Below, in pieces: positions 1 through 9,178 of a stretch of DNA of 30,017 nt. The translations under genes were made by a program, and so were the position numbers. Origin of the DNA: Candidatus Undinarchaeales archaeon SRR5007147.bin71 (GTDB lineage: Archaea > Undinarchaeota > Undinarchaeia > Undinarchaeales > Undinarchaeaceae); assembly GCA_014189675.1 (NCBI GenBank), contig DVAE01000003.1, positions 1-30,017 of the forward strand, read 5' to 3'. Below the pieces are notes generated by a model that saw nothing but the letters and a program-made list of their open reading frames with translations, was not told the origin of the DNA and made no database searches. Each line of letters begins with the position of its first letter. Within the stretch, counting starts at the first letter, position 1.

Positions 1-1065
1 GGTATGGAGGGCGTCAAAAACTTCTGTGTAATCAACAACCAGAAAAAGAGCATGGGTGTTGAGCTCTTCGTGGACGGCGGACTCGCAGAATATATTGAGC
101 TCAGTGCTACTAGGGCTACAATGAATCCGGCAGAGTATTCAAAATGCTTCAGTTACATTTATTCTCTTCCTGACAGGATGGAACCCGGAACGCACGAAGC
201 ACGAATTGGTGTGACTGAAATTCCTCCTGAAAGTGTATTCGGGGGAACAGGAATCAGCACAAGAGCAAGCGTTCTCAGCCAGTTCAGAGTATTCGTTCCT
301 CCTGAAGGGAGTCACATACAAATCGAGAGGATTCTCACAAGTCAGGCTGAGGTGGGTCATCAGATAACTATAAAGCTTCTTGTCAGGAGCATAGGAACGG
401 AAGATACTGAATTTTATGGGGATGTTAAAATTTCTGATTCCAATAACATTAATCTTGGGACTCTTACTGTTCCGAAAACACTTGTTACAGCAGGAGCTGT
501 GAAAATAGTTGAGCTAAAGTGGGGGGGTTCTACAATTCCTGGTCGATATTCAATTCTCGCCAGCCTTACTTATGATGAAGGTGTTGCGACAAGTGGAACT
601 GCTGAAATAAAAATTGGTGGCGAGCACGTGGATATAATTGCCGAAGATTCTATGCAGGTTGCTCTTGACGATATTTCTAATTTTATCCTGACAGTCGAGA
701 ACTTCTGGAGTGAAGAGATAGAAGATGTTTCAGGACGAATAGTGATACAGGACAGCACAGGAAAAACCATTGAACAGCTTAGCATAGACTCCTTCGACCT
801 CAAGGCTCTCGGAAGCAAGAACCTGAATCTGTTCTGGGACTCAAGAGATGCTGCCGAAGGTGAATATCTTGTTACTGTTGTTCTTGATTATCTTGATGGG
901 AAGGTTTCAACAAAGAAAATAACACTAAGTATCGGAGCCGTCTCAGCAGTCGCAGAAAAAACTTCACTTGACGCTCCAAGTCAGGAATTGGTTGCAACAC
1001 TTTCTCTCCTACTTATTGTTCTTGTTATCCTAACTATTATCTACGTAGCAATAAGGAAGAAGTAA
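1..1065 (+). CDS. C-terminally membrane-anchored surface protein (5' partial)
   Basis: The reading frame is open to the left edge, so the gene very probably starts outside the window; the first ATG inside is at 4, but no signal peptide is seen after it, as expected for a truncated N-terminus. The visible 350 or so residues are beta-rich, with two Ig/CARDB-like segments (roughly residues 105-205 and 210-312), and end in one hydrophobic helix (LVATLSLLLIVLVILTIIYV) followed by a short basic IRKK tail. This topology suggests an extracellular protein held by a C-terminal anchor. The stop codon directly abuts the ATG of the next gene, so the two are probably co-transcribed and may form one surface assembly. 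No enzymatic motif is visible and the exact family is not recognised. Confidence 0.7.
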   Translation, partial: GMEGVKNFCVINNQKKSMGVELFVDGGLAEYIELSATRATMNPAEYSKCFSYIYSLPDRMEPGTHEARIGVTEIPPESVFGGTGISTRASVLSQFRVFVPPEGSHIQIERILTSQAEVGHQITIKLLVRSIGTEDTEFYGDVKISDSNNINLGTLTVPKTLVTAGAVKIVELKWGGSTIPGRYSILASLTYDEGVATSGTAEIKIGGEHVDIIAEDSMQVALDDISNFILTVENFWSEEIEDVSGRIVIQDSTGKTIEQLSIDSFDLKALGSKNLNLFWDSRDAAEGEYLVTVVLDYLDGKVSTKKITLSIGAVSAVAEKTSLDAPSQELVATLSLLLIVLVILTIIYVAIRKK

Positions 1066-2781
1066 ATGCCGCCTAAATCAAAAAAGATTCCTGAATTTGC
1101 AGTTATTGTAGTATTCCTAGCAGTCCTTGCAGCTCTAATTGCCCTTTCAGGCCCTTCCTATGACTATGAGATTCAGAAGCTTGATATGCATCTTACAGTC
1201 GGTAACAGGCTGGGCTTCAATGTAGATTCAGATGCAGTGTATTTTGGAACAATTTTTCCCGGAGGTACATCAACCCGTGAAATTACAATATTCAACAACG
1301 AAACAAGAGATGCCTATGTGACTATTGGCGCAAAGGGCGACCTTTCCGGCTGGGTGTCCATTTCCAAAAATAATTTCACGATTCCCGGGAAGTCAGGGAC
1401 CTCCCTTAAGGTAACTGCGTCCCCTCCTGGCTCAGCATCCCATGGGAATTACAGCGCTATTCTCCAAATATTTCTCAGATATCAAAAAGCTGACAACAAA
1501 GTAAGCGGTCTTGTGTCAGGAGCGGTCAATTTCTCTGTAACAACTGTAGTAGGTGATGTCACAGCCCCTGTTATAAGCTCAGTAACTATTACTTCGGATC
1601 TTTCTGACGGAGACACTGCAACAATACGGGCTAATGTTACTGATGACATTGCAGTCGATACAGTTTTCGCGACTGTTGATGTAAGCAGTTCTCTGACAAA
1701 TTATACAATGTCGCAGGAAGGTTCAACTGACTTCTATAGTACAACATTTACTGCAGCAGAGGGAACACATTCTTACATCGTAACTGCTAATGATACATCT
1801 GGGAACTCGACAAATACTAGCTACACGAGTTTCACTGTATCTGCACCGGCTGCCGCGCCTGCTGCGGCAGCAGGCGGAGGTGGCAGAGGCGGAGTCGGCG
1901 GAACTATGGCCGAATCCTTCAGAGTACATATCAAAGTTCCTGAAATCGTTTCTGCTTACAGTGACGAAGAAAAAACCATAACTCTTATAGTGTCAAACCT
2001 CGGAAACGGAGTTCTTACAGATCTTTCACTTTCAGCAAGCGGGCGAATTTCTCCATATACAATCTCTCCTGTCTCAATCAAGGCCCTGTCTCCCGGAATG
2101 CGCGCGACCTTCCTCCTCACATTAACTGCTCCTGATATCGTCGATGACAATGAGTTCGATATAACAGTCAGAGCCTCCTCAAAACAGGCGGATACTTCCT
2201 CCAGCTTCCTTCTCAAAGTAATCGGCATGCAGAAACCTGCCCTTGAAATAAGGCTTCAACAGAGCTTCGATGAAATTGAAAAACTTCTGGACGAAATATG
2301 GTCTGAGGCAGAATGGCTCGCTCTCCGTGGAGCCAAGGTCTCAAAGGTCTTTACATTTTTAGATAGTGCCAAGTCCTCCCTTGAAGAGGCAAAGGCCGCA
2401 ATCGGTCCTCTCGGATATACTGCGGCTCAGGAAAAACGTGATGAAGCCAGAGCTTTCTTGGAGGATGCCGTCATAGCGCTTGGTGAGGCACAACCTTCAA
2501 TCAAACTCACTCTAACAAGTCCGGCTATTCTCTTTATCGCTCTTGCTGTTCTTGCTGTAGCTGCTCTCACTGTATACACTGTAAGAAATGCAGGAAAGAC
2601 ACGTTCAACATATAAAACAATCAAATCCCGCGAAAAAGCTCAGAAGCGCAGGATGGATAGTCGGAAACAGGCGCGTCTTAGCAAGCAAGCAAGTCTGATA
2701 AAACAGGCATATAAAGAAGGTCACGTCAGCAAGAAGACATATGAAAAATCTATGAAGAAGCTGAAACGTAGCAAGAAATAA
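1066..2781 (+). CDS. Membrane-spanning Ig-like surface protein with basic cytoplasmic tail
   Basis: This 571-residue protein begins with a hydrophobic helix (about residues 10-29) that could be a signal anchor. Beta-rich Ig-like segments follow (about 45-160 and 168-260), then an Ala/Gly-rich linker (about 264-282), another CARDB-like segment (about 290-390) and a helical region (about 395-480). A second hydrophobic helix lies at about 485-506, followed by a strongly basic tail. The last 30 residues (QAYKEGHVSKKTYEKSMKKL) resemble a SHOCT-type short C-terminal domain. The start codon immediately follows the stop of the upstream surface-protein gene with no gap. Large outside and small basic inside portions suggest an envelope protein. 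The fold assignment rests on pattern and composition only; partner and function are unknown. Confidence 0.75.
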   Translation: MPPKSKKIPEFAVIVVFLAVLAALIALSGPSYDYEIQKLDMHLTVGNRLGFNVDSDAVYFGTIFPGGTSTREITIFNNETRDAYVTIGAKGDLSGWVSISKNNFTIPGKSGTSLKVTASPPGSASHGNYSAILQIFLRYQKADNKVSGLVSGAVNFSVTTVVGDVTAPVISSVTITSDLSDGDTATIRANVTDDIAVDTVFATVDVSSSLTNYTMSQEGSTDFYSTTFTAAEGTHSYIVTANDTSGNSTNTSYTSFTVSAPAAAPAAAAGGGGRGGVGGTMAESFRVHIKVPEIVSAYSDEEKTITLIVSNLGNGVLTDLSLSASGRISPYTISPVSIKALSPGMRATFLLTLTAPDIVDDNEFDITVRASSKQADTSSSFLLKVIGMQKPALEIRLQQSFDEIEKLLDEIWSEAEWLALRGAKVSKVFTFLDSAKSSLEEAKAAIGPLGYTAAQEKRDEARAFLEDAVIALGEAQPSIKLTLTSPAILFIALAVLAVAALTVYTVRNAGKTRSTYKTIKSREKAQKRRMDSRKQARLSKQASLIKQAYKEGHVSKKTYEKSMKKLKRSKK

Positions 2782-2784
2782 AGA

Positions 2785-2790
2785 TTTATA
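2785..2790 (+). promoter_or_regulatory. TATA-like box of the coiled-coil gene
   Basis: The box reads TTTATA within GATTTATAAAG and is centred about 28 bases before the ATG at 2816. This is the spacing seen for most genes in the window and implies a near-leaderless transcript. Confidence 0.55.
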
Positions 2791-2815
2791 AAGAAGTAGC
2801 TCTTACGGAATTAAT

Positions 2816-3142
2816 ATGGCTGGAGACCCAAAGAAATCTGAAGCAAAGGAAAAACTCCCTGAGACAGAGGATCACGTTCTTGACGCCCTAAAGGATTTAC
2901 AGGCCCAGCTCGAGCAGCTTTCCGGGGAAAAGAGAAAGCTCGAGAATACTGTTGCCAGTGTTGAGGGTAAGATAGAGTCAACAACTCAAAAAGAGGACGA
3001 CACAAGGCGCCAGCTTGCTGAGCTTGTAAAGCACGAGGATGCCCTCAGAAGGACTGAGAGAGCTCTCCACAAGAAACTGGAGACGCTTAAATCCGAAAGT
3101 TCAAGGGTTCTGGAAATAAAATCAAGGCTTCAGGAAGTTTAA
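2816..3142 (+). CDS. Small coiled-coil protein
   Basis: The product has 108 residues, is highly charged and is almost entirely helical after about residue 20. Heptad-like spacing of Leu/Val/Ala across about 22-105 predicts a parallel or hairpin coiled coil. It has no signal peptide or membrane segment, so it should be cytoplasmic. It has its own TATA-like box and starts 34 bases after the preceding surface-protein gene. It converges on the sppA-like gene, whose stop lies five bases away on the other strand. No family was recognised; the length and composition resemble prefoldin-like or spacer coiled coils, but nothing decides this. Confidence 0.7.
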   Translation: MAGDPKKSEAKEKLPETEDHVLDALKDLQAQLEQLSGEKRKLENTVASVEGKIESTTQKEDDTRRQLAELVKHEDALRRTERALHKKLETLKSESSRVLEIKSRLQEV

Positions 3143-3147
3143 TTTAT

Positions 3148-4035
3148 TCAGCTTTGAAATGAAGGCAGGCTGTTTATACTATTGCTTATAGTCAGACCTA
3201 TGGTCCTTGCTATTCTGTCAGCGTATGATCCTATAAGTGATTCTAAAAAGCTTCCCTCTGATTCAATCTCAACAATACTGAGATCTTCTTCTCCTGTCAG
3301 CTCTTCGGCAAGGCTTATTGCAGACTCTCTGCTTCCTACTGAATCAACAAGTCCAAGCTCCAGAGCTTCCTTTCCAGTGCAGGGCCTTCCGTCAGATACT
3401 TCAGATAAGTCGGCGCCCTCTCGTCTTTCACTAACGACTCTTACAAATTCCTCATTTATTTGGTCAACAATATTCTGGAATATAGCTTCCTCGTCTACTG
3501 TCATCTGCCTGAAGGGGCTTCCAATGTCCTTATGCTCACCGGACTTTATTGTGGTCTGGCTCACATTGTAGTCTTCAAGAAGTCTTGAAAAATCTGAAAT
3601 CTGTATGTAGGCGCCTATACTGCAGGTTATTGAAAGTGGGTGAGAAACTATTTTATCTGCTGAAGTGGCGACCCAGTAGGCACCAGATGCTCCAACATCA
3701 GCTATCCATGCTACAACTGGCTTTTCACTTTCAATTAATATTGATGCAATCTCTGCGCTGGCCACTGGTGAGCCTCCGGGTGAGTTTATTTCAACAACAA
3801 TGGCCTTCACACTTGAGCTGTCTTCTGCCTTTCCAAAAAGTTTTGAGAATTCTGATACTGTCATAGTCTCATCCATAAATCCACTCGAGCTCGTTATAAT
3901 TCCTTCAAGCTTCACAACTGCAACTGAGTTCTCAAAACTTACTCTGTCCGACCATCCACTAAGTATCAAAATAACTGAAATAATTATTAGTGAGATTATT
4001 ATTGTTTTAGTCCGCCTTCCTACTTTCTTTGCCAT
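3148..4035 (-). CDS. sppA: Signal peptide peptidase SppA (S49 serine protease)
   Basis: The 295-residue protein has one N-terminal transmembrane helix (about 10-27) and then an S49 peptidase domain. The family digests leftover signal peptides and membrane-protein fragments using a Ser-Lys dyad. The nucleophile is visible as Ser117 in GASGAY and the general base as Lys169 in SGEHKDIGSP; their 52-residue spacing equals that of the Bacillus SppA dyad (S147/K199). The NSPGG motif near residue 85 is also typical. The start at 4035 (MAKKVGRR) is preferred over an upstream in-frame codon at 4077 because the TATA-like box at 4057-4065 lies 26 bases before it and would otherwise fall inside the gene. 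It is divergent from the sugar operon. Confidence 0.93.
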   Translation of the reverse strand: MAKKVGRRTKTIIISLIIISVILILSGWSDRVSFENSVAVVKLEGIITSSSGFMDETMTVSEFSKLFGKAEDSSSVKAIVVEINSPGGSPVASAEIASILIESEKPVVAWIADVGASGAYWVATSADKIVSHPLSITCSIGAYIQISDFSRLLEDYNVSQTTIKSGEHKDIGSPFRQMTVDEEAIFQNIVDQINEEFVRVVSERREGADLSEVSDGRPCTGKEALELGLVDSVGSRESAISLAEELTGEEDLSIVEIESEGSFLESLIGSYADRIARTIGLTISNSINSLPSFQS

Positions 4036-4056
4036 AATACATCTAATCCCTTGGTC

Positions 4057-4065
4057 TATAAATAT
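4057..4065 (-). promoter_or_regulatory. TATA-like box of sppA
   Basis: The minus strand reads ATATTTATA, centred 26 bases upstream of the ATG at 4035, and supports that start and a leaderless transcript. Confidence 0.6.
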
Positions 4066-4082
4066 CTGCCCGCCCAAAAAAA

Positions 4083-4090
4083 CTTAAATA
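4083..4090 (+). promoter_or_regulatory. TATA-like box of the sugar operon
   Basis: CTTAAATA is centred about 26 bases before the ATG at 4113. It lies back to back with the sppA promoter in a 77-base divergent intergenic region and probably drives the four-gene polysaccharide operon. Confidence 0.6.
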
Positions 4091-4112
4091 AGCTTCTCGT
4101 CATGGTTTGAGT

Positions 4113-5126
4113 ATGAAAATTCTGATAACTGGTGGGGCTGGCTTCATCGGCTGCAATTCCGCGGATTATTTCCAGGGAAAGGGTCATGAGGTAAGTGTCC
4201 TCGATAATCTGTCCAGAGCAGGAACAGACAAGAACCTTGAGTGGCTTCAGAAGCGTCATCCCAGTGTAAAGTTTGTCAAGGCAGATGTAAGGACTGATCA
4301 GGCAATCCTTGATGAGGAAGTTTCCAAGGCGGATGCTGTTCTCCATCTGGCAGCACAGGTTGCCGTTACTACTTCAGTTACGAATCCACGTGAAGATTTT
4401 GACATAAATGCTCTTGGGACCTTCAATGTTCTTGAGGCAGTCAGAAAGTCTGATAATAAACCACCTCTCATCTATTCTTCTACAAACAAAGTCTACGGAA
4501 AAATGGAGGAACTCGAAGTACTTGAGGGAGAAAATCGCTACAAATACAAGGACATAGAAGGTGTTGATGAAAAACAGAATCTGGATTTCCACTCTCCATA
4601 CGGTTGTAGCAAGGGGGCTGCAGACCAATATGTTCTCGATTATGCCAGAATATACGATTTGAAAACAGTAGTTCTTCGACAGAGTTGCATATACGGAACT
4701 AGGCAGTTCGGAATAGAGGATCAGGGCTGGGTTGCATGGTTTATAATCGCAACAAGTCTCGGAACTCCTCTTAAAATATACGGAAATGGAAAGCAGGTTC
4801 GAGACGTTCTATATATAGACGACCTTGTAAACTGCTTTGAAATGGCGTTTGAGAATATTGAGAAGACGGCAGGTAAGGCTTATAACATTGGCGGAGGCCC
4901 AAATAATTCTCTTTCACTTCTTGAACTCATCAGCCAGATTGAATCTTTACACGGTCGTGAGATAGAGCACAGTTTCCACGACTGGCGCCCAGGTGATCAA
5001 CCTGTCTTCATCTGTGATATAAGCAAGGCACGGAATGATTTTGGCTGGGAGCCCAAGGTCAGTCCTGAAGAGGGCGTGAAGAAACTCTTCAACTGGGTTC
5101 AGGAGAATAAGGAACTTTTCCAATAA
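4113..5126 (+). CDS. NAD-dependent epimerase, CDP-paratose 2-epimerase-like
   Basis: This 337-residue extended short-chain dehydrogenase begins with the Rossmann glycine motif GGAGFIG and carries the catalytic Y-x3-K in SPYGCSKGAADQY. The segment LSRAGTDKNLEWL after the second strand is characteristic of CDP-paratose (tyvelose) 2-epimerases, which invert C2 of a CDP-dideoxyhexose. CDP-linked substrates are not proved here, and no other CDP-sugar genes are in the window, so another nucleotide sugar is possible. The start is the ATG at 4113; a TTG two codons earlier is less likely given the promoter distance. It is the first gene of an operon with a glycosyltransferase, a UDP-glucuronate decarboxylase and a capsule-like protein. 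Confidence 0.85.
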   Translation: MKILITGGAGFIGCNSADYFQGKGHEVSVLDNLSRAGTDKNLEWLQKRHPSVKFVKADVRTDQAILDEEVSKADAVLHLAAQVAVTTSVTNPREDFDINALGTFNVLEAVRKSDNKPPLIYSSTNKVYGKMEELEVLEGENRYKYKDIEGVDEKQNLDFHSPYGCSKGAADQYVLDYARIYDLKTVVLRQSCIYGTRQFGIEDQGWVAWFIIATSLGTPLKIYGNGKQVRDVLYIDDLVNCFEMAFENIEKTAGKAYNIGGGPNNSLSLLELISQIESLHGREIEHSFHDWRPGDQPVFICDISKARNDFGWEPKVSPEEGVKKLFNWVQENKELFQ

Positions 5127-5127
5127 A

Positions 5128-6354
5128 ATGAAACTTCTAATGGTCCAGCACCATTATTACCCGTCTCTCGGTGGCGGTCAGGAGTATGCAAAACTCCTCT
5201 CAGAAGGTCTTGTAAAAAAAGGTCACAAGGTCACGGTTTTTACAACAAACAGTCTTACAAATGAAGATATTCTCTCTCTTTCATTTACTCCTCCCTTCCT
5301 TTCACGCCAGAAGAAAATAAAGACTCTTAAGTCAAAGGAAAGAGTCAGCGGAGTCTCTGTGAAGAGGTTTCCTGTAAAAGGAAGATTCTACAGCTTCAAC
5401 AGCATCCCTGAAATGTTTAGTAGCATGGATGATTTCTCAGATTATGATGTTATCACATCATACGGTTTCAATCTTCTTTCTTCTTTTGAAGCTTGCAGGA
5501 AGGCTAAGAAGCAGGGGAAGCCCTTTGTTTTGAATGGTGTTGATGTTCTTGTTCCTAAGACTCTTCCACTTCCAGCAAGAGCTCTTAAATGGATTTATGA
5601 CTTAAGTTTCGGAAGATACCTCGCGAAAAATTCAGACTATATTATTTCTTTCACAGAGGACCAAGTTAAGGACTATGTAAAAAGGGGTGTCGATGAATCA
5701 AAAATAGGGATAGTTCCTCCGCCTCTCGTTCTAAAGGACTATTCGTCCAAAGTCAGCGAATCTTTTCTGAAGCGTCATGGAATAAAGAAGAACGACAAAG
5801 TTTTACTTTATGCCGGAAGAATCACAGAACATAAGGGGATACAGGATCTTATTGAGAGTCTTCCTGCCATCAGGAAAAAAGTTCCGACCATAAAATTCTT
5901 CATAGCTGGCGGAGATTACGGCTACAAAAAAACTCTTCAGCGACTCATACGGAAAAAAGGCGTGGAAGACTGCGTCTTTTTCGTTGGTCCATACAAGGCA
6001 CGTGAGAAGGAATTAGTACAATTCTTTGCCGCCGCTGATGTTTTTGTTCTTCCTTCGAATATGGAGGGCTTTGGCATCGTTCTTGCAGAGGCAATGGCCT
6101 GCGGAACTCCTTGCATTGCTTACAATATCCCTGCAGTAAGGGAAGTCATAAGTGATGGGAAGAATGGCTATCTTGCTGAGGATAAGGAAGATTTGAAAAA
6201 TCATATCATTTCTATGTTTTCTAATCCAAGAGAGCTCAAGAAAATGAGTGAACATGGGAAAGAGTCGGTAAAAAGGCTCTCTCAGTCTGCCGTCGTTTCT
6301 AATCTTGAAAGCATATACAAAAAGGTATTAAATAGTAAGCGAGAGAAATCTTGA
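5128..6354 (+). CDS. Glycosyltransferase family 4 (GT-B)
   Basis: The 408-residue cytoplasmic protein has a GT-B fold. The N-terminal domain opens with [21 protein letters not shown], typical of GT4 retaining transferases. The C-terminal domain carries [19 protein letters not shown] and the E-x7-E motif [11 protein letters not shown] that binds the nucleotide-sugar donor. The ATG begins one base after the stop of the epimerase gene, so the two are translationally close. It most likely transfers one sugar during assembly of a surface polysaccharide or glycolipid; donor and acceptor cannot be read from sequence. Neighbouring genes make the products of a CDP-sugar epimerase-like enzyme and UDP-xylose available as candidate donors. 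Confidence 0.92.
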   Translation: MKLLMVQHHYYPSLGGGQEYAKLLSEGLVKKGHKVTVFTTNSLTNEDILSLSFTPPFLSRQKKIKTLKSKERVSGVSVKRFPVKGRFYSFNSIPEMFSSMDDFSDYDVITSYGFNLLSSFEACRKAKKQGKPFVLNGVDVLVPKTLPLPARALKWIYDLSFGRYLAKNSDYIISFTEDQVKDYVKRGVDESKIGIVPPPLVLKDYSSKVSESFLKRHGIKKNDKVLLYAGRITEHKGIQDLIESLPAIRKKVPTIKFFIAGGDYGYKKTLQRLIRKKGVEDCVFFVGPYKAREKELVQFFAAADVFVLPSNMEGFGIVLAEAMACGTPCIAYNIPAVREVISDGKNGYLAEDKEDLKNHIISMFSNPRELKKMSEHGKESVKRLSQSAVVSNLESIYKKVLNSKREKS

Positions 6355-6356
6355 AG

Positions 6357-7295
6357 ATGGCGAAGCAAAAAATACTGGTAACTGGGGGCTCAGGTTTCAT
6401 CGGAAGCCACCTATGTGATTTCCTGCTAGAGAAAGGCAATGATGTAGTCTGTGTTGACAATTTTTTCACTGGAACGAAAAGTAATGTTAGTCATCTTCTT
6501 GAAAATGATTCATTCGAGCTTTTGGAACACGATATAATCGAGCCTCTGGAAATGAAAGTTGACCAGATATACAACCTCGCTTGTCCTGCATCTCCGATAC
6601 ATTATCAGGAAAATCCTGTCAAGACGGTAAAAACGAGCGTCATGGGTATGATTAACATGCTGGACCTTGCACAGTCTTCAAAGGCCAGAATACTTCAAGC
6701 TTCTACTTCAGAGGTTTATGGAGATCCTGAAGTTCATCCTCAGCCGGAGACTTACAGTGGAAATGTCAATCAACTTGGTCCAAGAGCCTGCTACGATGAG
6801 GGAAAACGTGTCGCTGAAACTTTGATGATGGATTATCACAGAGAGAATCAAGTAGATGTAAGAATTGCAAGAATTTTCAACACATACGGACCGAGGATGG
6901 CCCAGGATGACGGAAGGGTTGTTTCCAATTTCATAATCCAGGCTCTTACCGGAAAAGATTTGACAATATACGGTGACGGTAAACAGACTAGGAGTTTCTG
7001 CTATGTCAGCGATATGGTTCTTGGACTTTATGAAATGATGAACCAGAATAACATAGGTCCAATAAATCTCGGAAATCCTCATGAAATAACTGTCGGGGAC
7101 CTGGCAACTGAGATAATCGAGCTTTCAGATTCTATCTCTCAAGTAGTTTTTAAAGAGCTTCCAGAAGACGACCCGAAACAGAGGCAGCCTGATATAAGTC
7201 TTGCCCGTGAAGTCCTTGGCTGGGAGCCCCAAGTTTCTCTCAAGGAAGGTATGTCCCTCACAGTTAAATATTTCAAGGAAGTCCTTGCTAAGTGA
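6357..7295 (+). CDS. uxs: UDP-glucuronate decarboxylase (UDP-xylose synthase)
   Basis: The 312-residue SDR enzyme is predicted to convert UDP-glucuronate to UDP-xylose with transient NAD reduction. The visible family hallmarks are the Rossmann motif [10 protein letters not shown], the segment VDNFFTG, the substrate-site run [19 protein letters not shown], the catalytic Y-x3-K in ACYDEGKR, and [10 protein letters not shown]. Length and motifs match soluble UXS enzymes. An in-frame TTG at 6351 overlaps the previous stop, but the ATG at 6357 is preferred because it gives the standard [11 protein letters not shown] start. No UDP-glucose dehydrogenase is in the window, so the UDP-glucuronate must come from elsewhere. 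UXS is not common in archaea, and its presence inside a glycosyltransferase operon suggests xylose in a surface glycan. Confidence 0.92.
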   Translation: MAKQKILVTGGSGFIGSHLCDFLLEKGNDVVCVDNFFTGTKSNVSHLLENDSFELLEHDIIEPLEMKVDQIYNLACPASPIHYQENPVKTVKTSVMGMINMLDLAQSSKARILQASTSEVYGDPEVHPQPETYSGNVNQLGPRACYDEGKRVAETLMMDYHRENQVDVRIARIFNTYGPRMAQDDGRVVSNFIIQALTGKDLTIYGDGKQTRSFCYVSDMVLGLYEMMNQNNIGPINLGNPHEITVGDLATEIIELSDSISQVVFKELPEDDPKQRQPDISLAREVLGWEPQVSLKEGMSLTVKYFKEVLAK

Positions 7296-8692
7296 TGAAG
7301 CAAAAAAAGACCATACTGTTCGGAATAACAAACAATTTTTTCAAGGAGCAGCTATCTCTGATTTCTACTGAGCTTATTTCTCGTGGATATAATGTAATTA
7401 TTCTCACAAACTCTAAAAAAGTAAACAGCTATTTCCTTATCAACAACCCCGATGTGCGCTCAATATATCTTCCAAAAGCAGGACGCTCACTCGGGCTGAA
7501 ATATTCTGATACTGCTCTTGACAAACTTTTCAAAAAATACAATTTCGACCAAGAGCAATTTTTCTTCCGTGAAACAAAGATACTAGGTAGAAAGAAAAAA
7601 TGCCTCAGGCATTATTGTTTTCCGATATTGTCTTACTTAGATAGATTCTTTGAAGAGGAGAAAATAGACTACTTCGTCAATTGCGGGGAGGCACTTTCCA
7701 ATATAATGATGTGGCGTGTCTCAAAAAAGACGAATCTTGAGTACTTTCACACAACCTGGGTTGGCTACATCGATAACATGCACTACTGGGATTCAGACCT
7801 TAACAGAATAAGCTGGATAAAGCCCGAGTTTCTCAGAAAGAAGCTAAGTAAGGGTGATTTGAAGATTGCAGAGGATTTCTTGTCTGGTAGTAAGAAAGGG
7901 CAGAAGGTTCAGGGCTTCGAGCCGCGAAAAGTTTTCACTTACTACTTTTTCAAAAAATATCTGATGTATCTATATAACTACATTTCAACAGGTCCTGCCC
8001 GCATGGAGACATACTCGCCTCCGACTCTTGCGAATCTTTGGATATCGAGATTTTTCAAGCGCATCTATTACCGCTCATATTACAAGAAATTCGATAAAGA
8101 TGAGAAATATTTTTACTTCCCTCTGCACCTTTACTACGATGCTATAATCGCGCTGACGAACCAAGAGTTCTACAGACAGGACGAGGCAATAAAAATGGTC
8201 GCAAAAAATATTCCGAAAGACCATATAATTATTACAAAGGAGCATCCGGTACTCGACGGAACTATGCCTTTTGATATGATGAGTGCTATCTCGAAGCTAG
8301 ACAATGTGAAAATTGTCAATCCTCACACCAATTCTCATGAAATAATAAAAAACTCATCTGGAGTAATTACAATTGCCTCTTCAGTTGGCTGGGAAGCGAT
8401 GCAGTACAGCAAGCCGGTTATAACACTTGCTGACACCTTCTTTGACTATAAGAATCTTACAAGGAAGGCGAAGAGTGAGGATGAGCTCAAAAAACTTTCC
8501 AAGCAGGCAGCAGAGGGAAAATTGAAGTTCAAGAGGCAGGACCTTCTGCAATATACTTATTCTTTTGTAAAATCGCACCAGCCAAATGATTACTTTGCTG
8601 AGGACAGTCTGTCCTTTGATCGCAGAGCGAAAAACATCCGAGGTCTTGCCGACGCGATAGAGGCTGAAATAAAATACAGAGAAAGCAATTAG
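7295..8692 (+). CDS. Capsule polysaccharide synthesis-like protein (Kps-type glycosyltransferase-like)
   Basis: This 465-residue protein overlaps the UXS gene as TGATG, so translation is probably coupled. The N-terminal ILFGITNNFFKEQLSLISTELISRGYNVIIL resembles the first strands of a GT-B domain. The C-terminal half has FPLHLYYDA, then IITKEHP, then SSGVITIASSVGWEAMQYSKPVITL, which follows the pattern of the capsule-synthesis family containing KpsC/KpsS-like transferases (PF05159). In that family these segments bind the sugar nucleotide. The middle (about residues 100-260) is divergent and unassigned. The likely role is transfer of a sugar in surface polysaccharide assembly. Family membership is by eye; donor sugar and linkage are unknown. 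Confidence 0.65.
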   Translation: MKQKKTILFGITNNFFKEQLSLISTELISRGYNVIILTNSKKVNSYFLINNPDVRSIYLPKAGRSLGLKYSDTALDKLFKKYNFDQEQFFFRETKILGRKKKCLRHYCFPILSYLDRFFEEEKIDYFVNCGEALSNIMMWRVSKKTNLEYFHTTWVGYIDNMHYWDSDLNRISWIKPEFLRKKLSKGDLKIAEDFLSGSKKGQKVQGFEPRKVFTYYFFKKYLMYLYNYISTGPARMETYSPPTLANLWISRFFKRIYYRSYYKKFDKDEKYFYFPLHLYYDAIIALTNQEFYRQDEAIKMVAKNIPKDHIIITKEHPVLDGTMPFDMMSAISKLDNVKIVNPHTNSHEIIKNSSGVITIASSVGWEAMQYSKPVITLADTFFDYKNLTRKAKSEDELKKLSKQAAEGKLKFKRQDLLQYTYSFVKSHQPNDYFAEDSLSFDRRAKNIRGLADAIEAEIKYRESN

Positions 8693-8743
8693 CGTTTTTC
8701 GGACTATCTATGGTCTTCCAGGAAAAAAGAGGATAGCTTAAAT

Positions 8744-9117
8744 CTATTCCTTGGGTCTAAGTCCTGCTTTTTTTAATGCCTCGTTCCAGCTTCCAAATCG
8801 TATTTGGTAGGTAGTTGAGCTGGGGTAGTCTGAATTGCGTGTAAATTCTCTTCGCTGTGGAAGTCTCTTTTGTTTCGCGTTAAATTCTATCAATATGGCC
8901 AGGAGTTCGTCATCTGTATATTTTTCCTCAGAAGTTTTCCGAACGTCCAATCCCGCTTCTTCGAGAGCTTTGTTCCAGCTTCTGAACTTTAGTTCATAGG
9001 TAGCCGGTGGAGGGTATTCCGGGTTTTCTGAAAGTCCGGTGAACTTGGGGGCTTACCGTTTTCCCTATGAAATCTTCTCAGGAATTCTATGAGATCCTCG
9101 TCAGAGTATCGCGCCAT
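8744..9117 (-). pseudogene. Two-repeat HNH-associated (homing endonuclease-associated) DNA-binding protein, frameshifted
   Basis: Reading from ATG at 9117, the frame gives ARYSDEDLIEFLRRFHRENGKPP and then goes out of frame at a run of five C (9047-9051 on the plus strand). Adding one C restores a 124-residue protein made of two 55-residue repeats of equal length, each ending in F-x-SWN-x-AL-x-x-AGL. This is the HNH/homing-endonuclease-associated repeat, a small helical DNA-binding unit. The intact downstream part (8744-8950) holds the second repeat plus the C-terminus. No HNH catalytic motif is present. A TATA-like box lies 27 bases upstream. It is either a recent pseudogene, a sequencing error in the homopolymer, or a frameshifted gene. 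It is divergent from an intron-containing tRNA-Trp 62 bases away. Confidence 0.8.
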
Positions 9118-9140
9118 AATAAAAGTAGGTATTAGGTAAG

Positions 9141-9148
9141 TTATTTAA
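9141..9148 (-). promoter_or_regulatory. TATA-like box of the HNH-repeat gene
   Basis: The minus strand reads TTAAATAA, centred about 27 bases before the ATG at 9117. It supports that start and shows the full two-repeat gene once had a normal promoter. Confidence 0.55.
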
Positions 9149-9178
9149 CTTCCCAATTTCATCTTAATTCGATAATCT

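Noticed and set aside
8744-8950. An intact 68-residue HNH-repeat gene
   Set aside because: The in-frame sequence continues upstream as repeat 1, and the only start would be a TTG in the middle of the linker; the real start is the ATG at 9117 before the frameshift.
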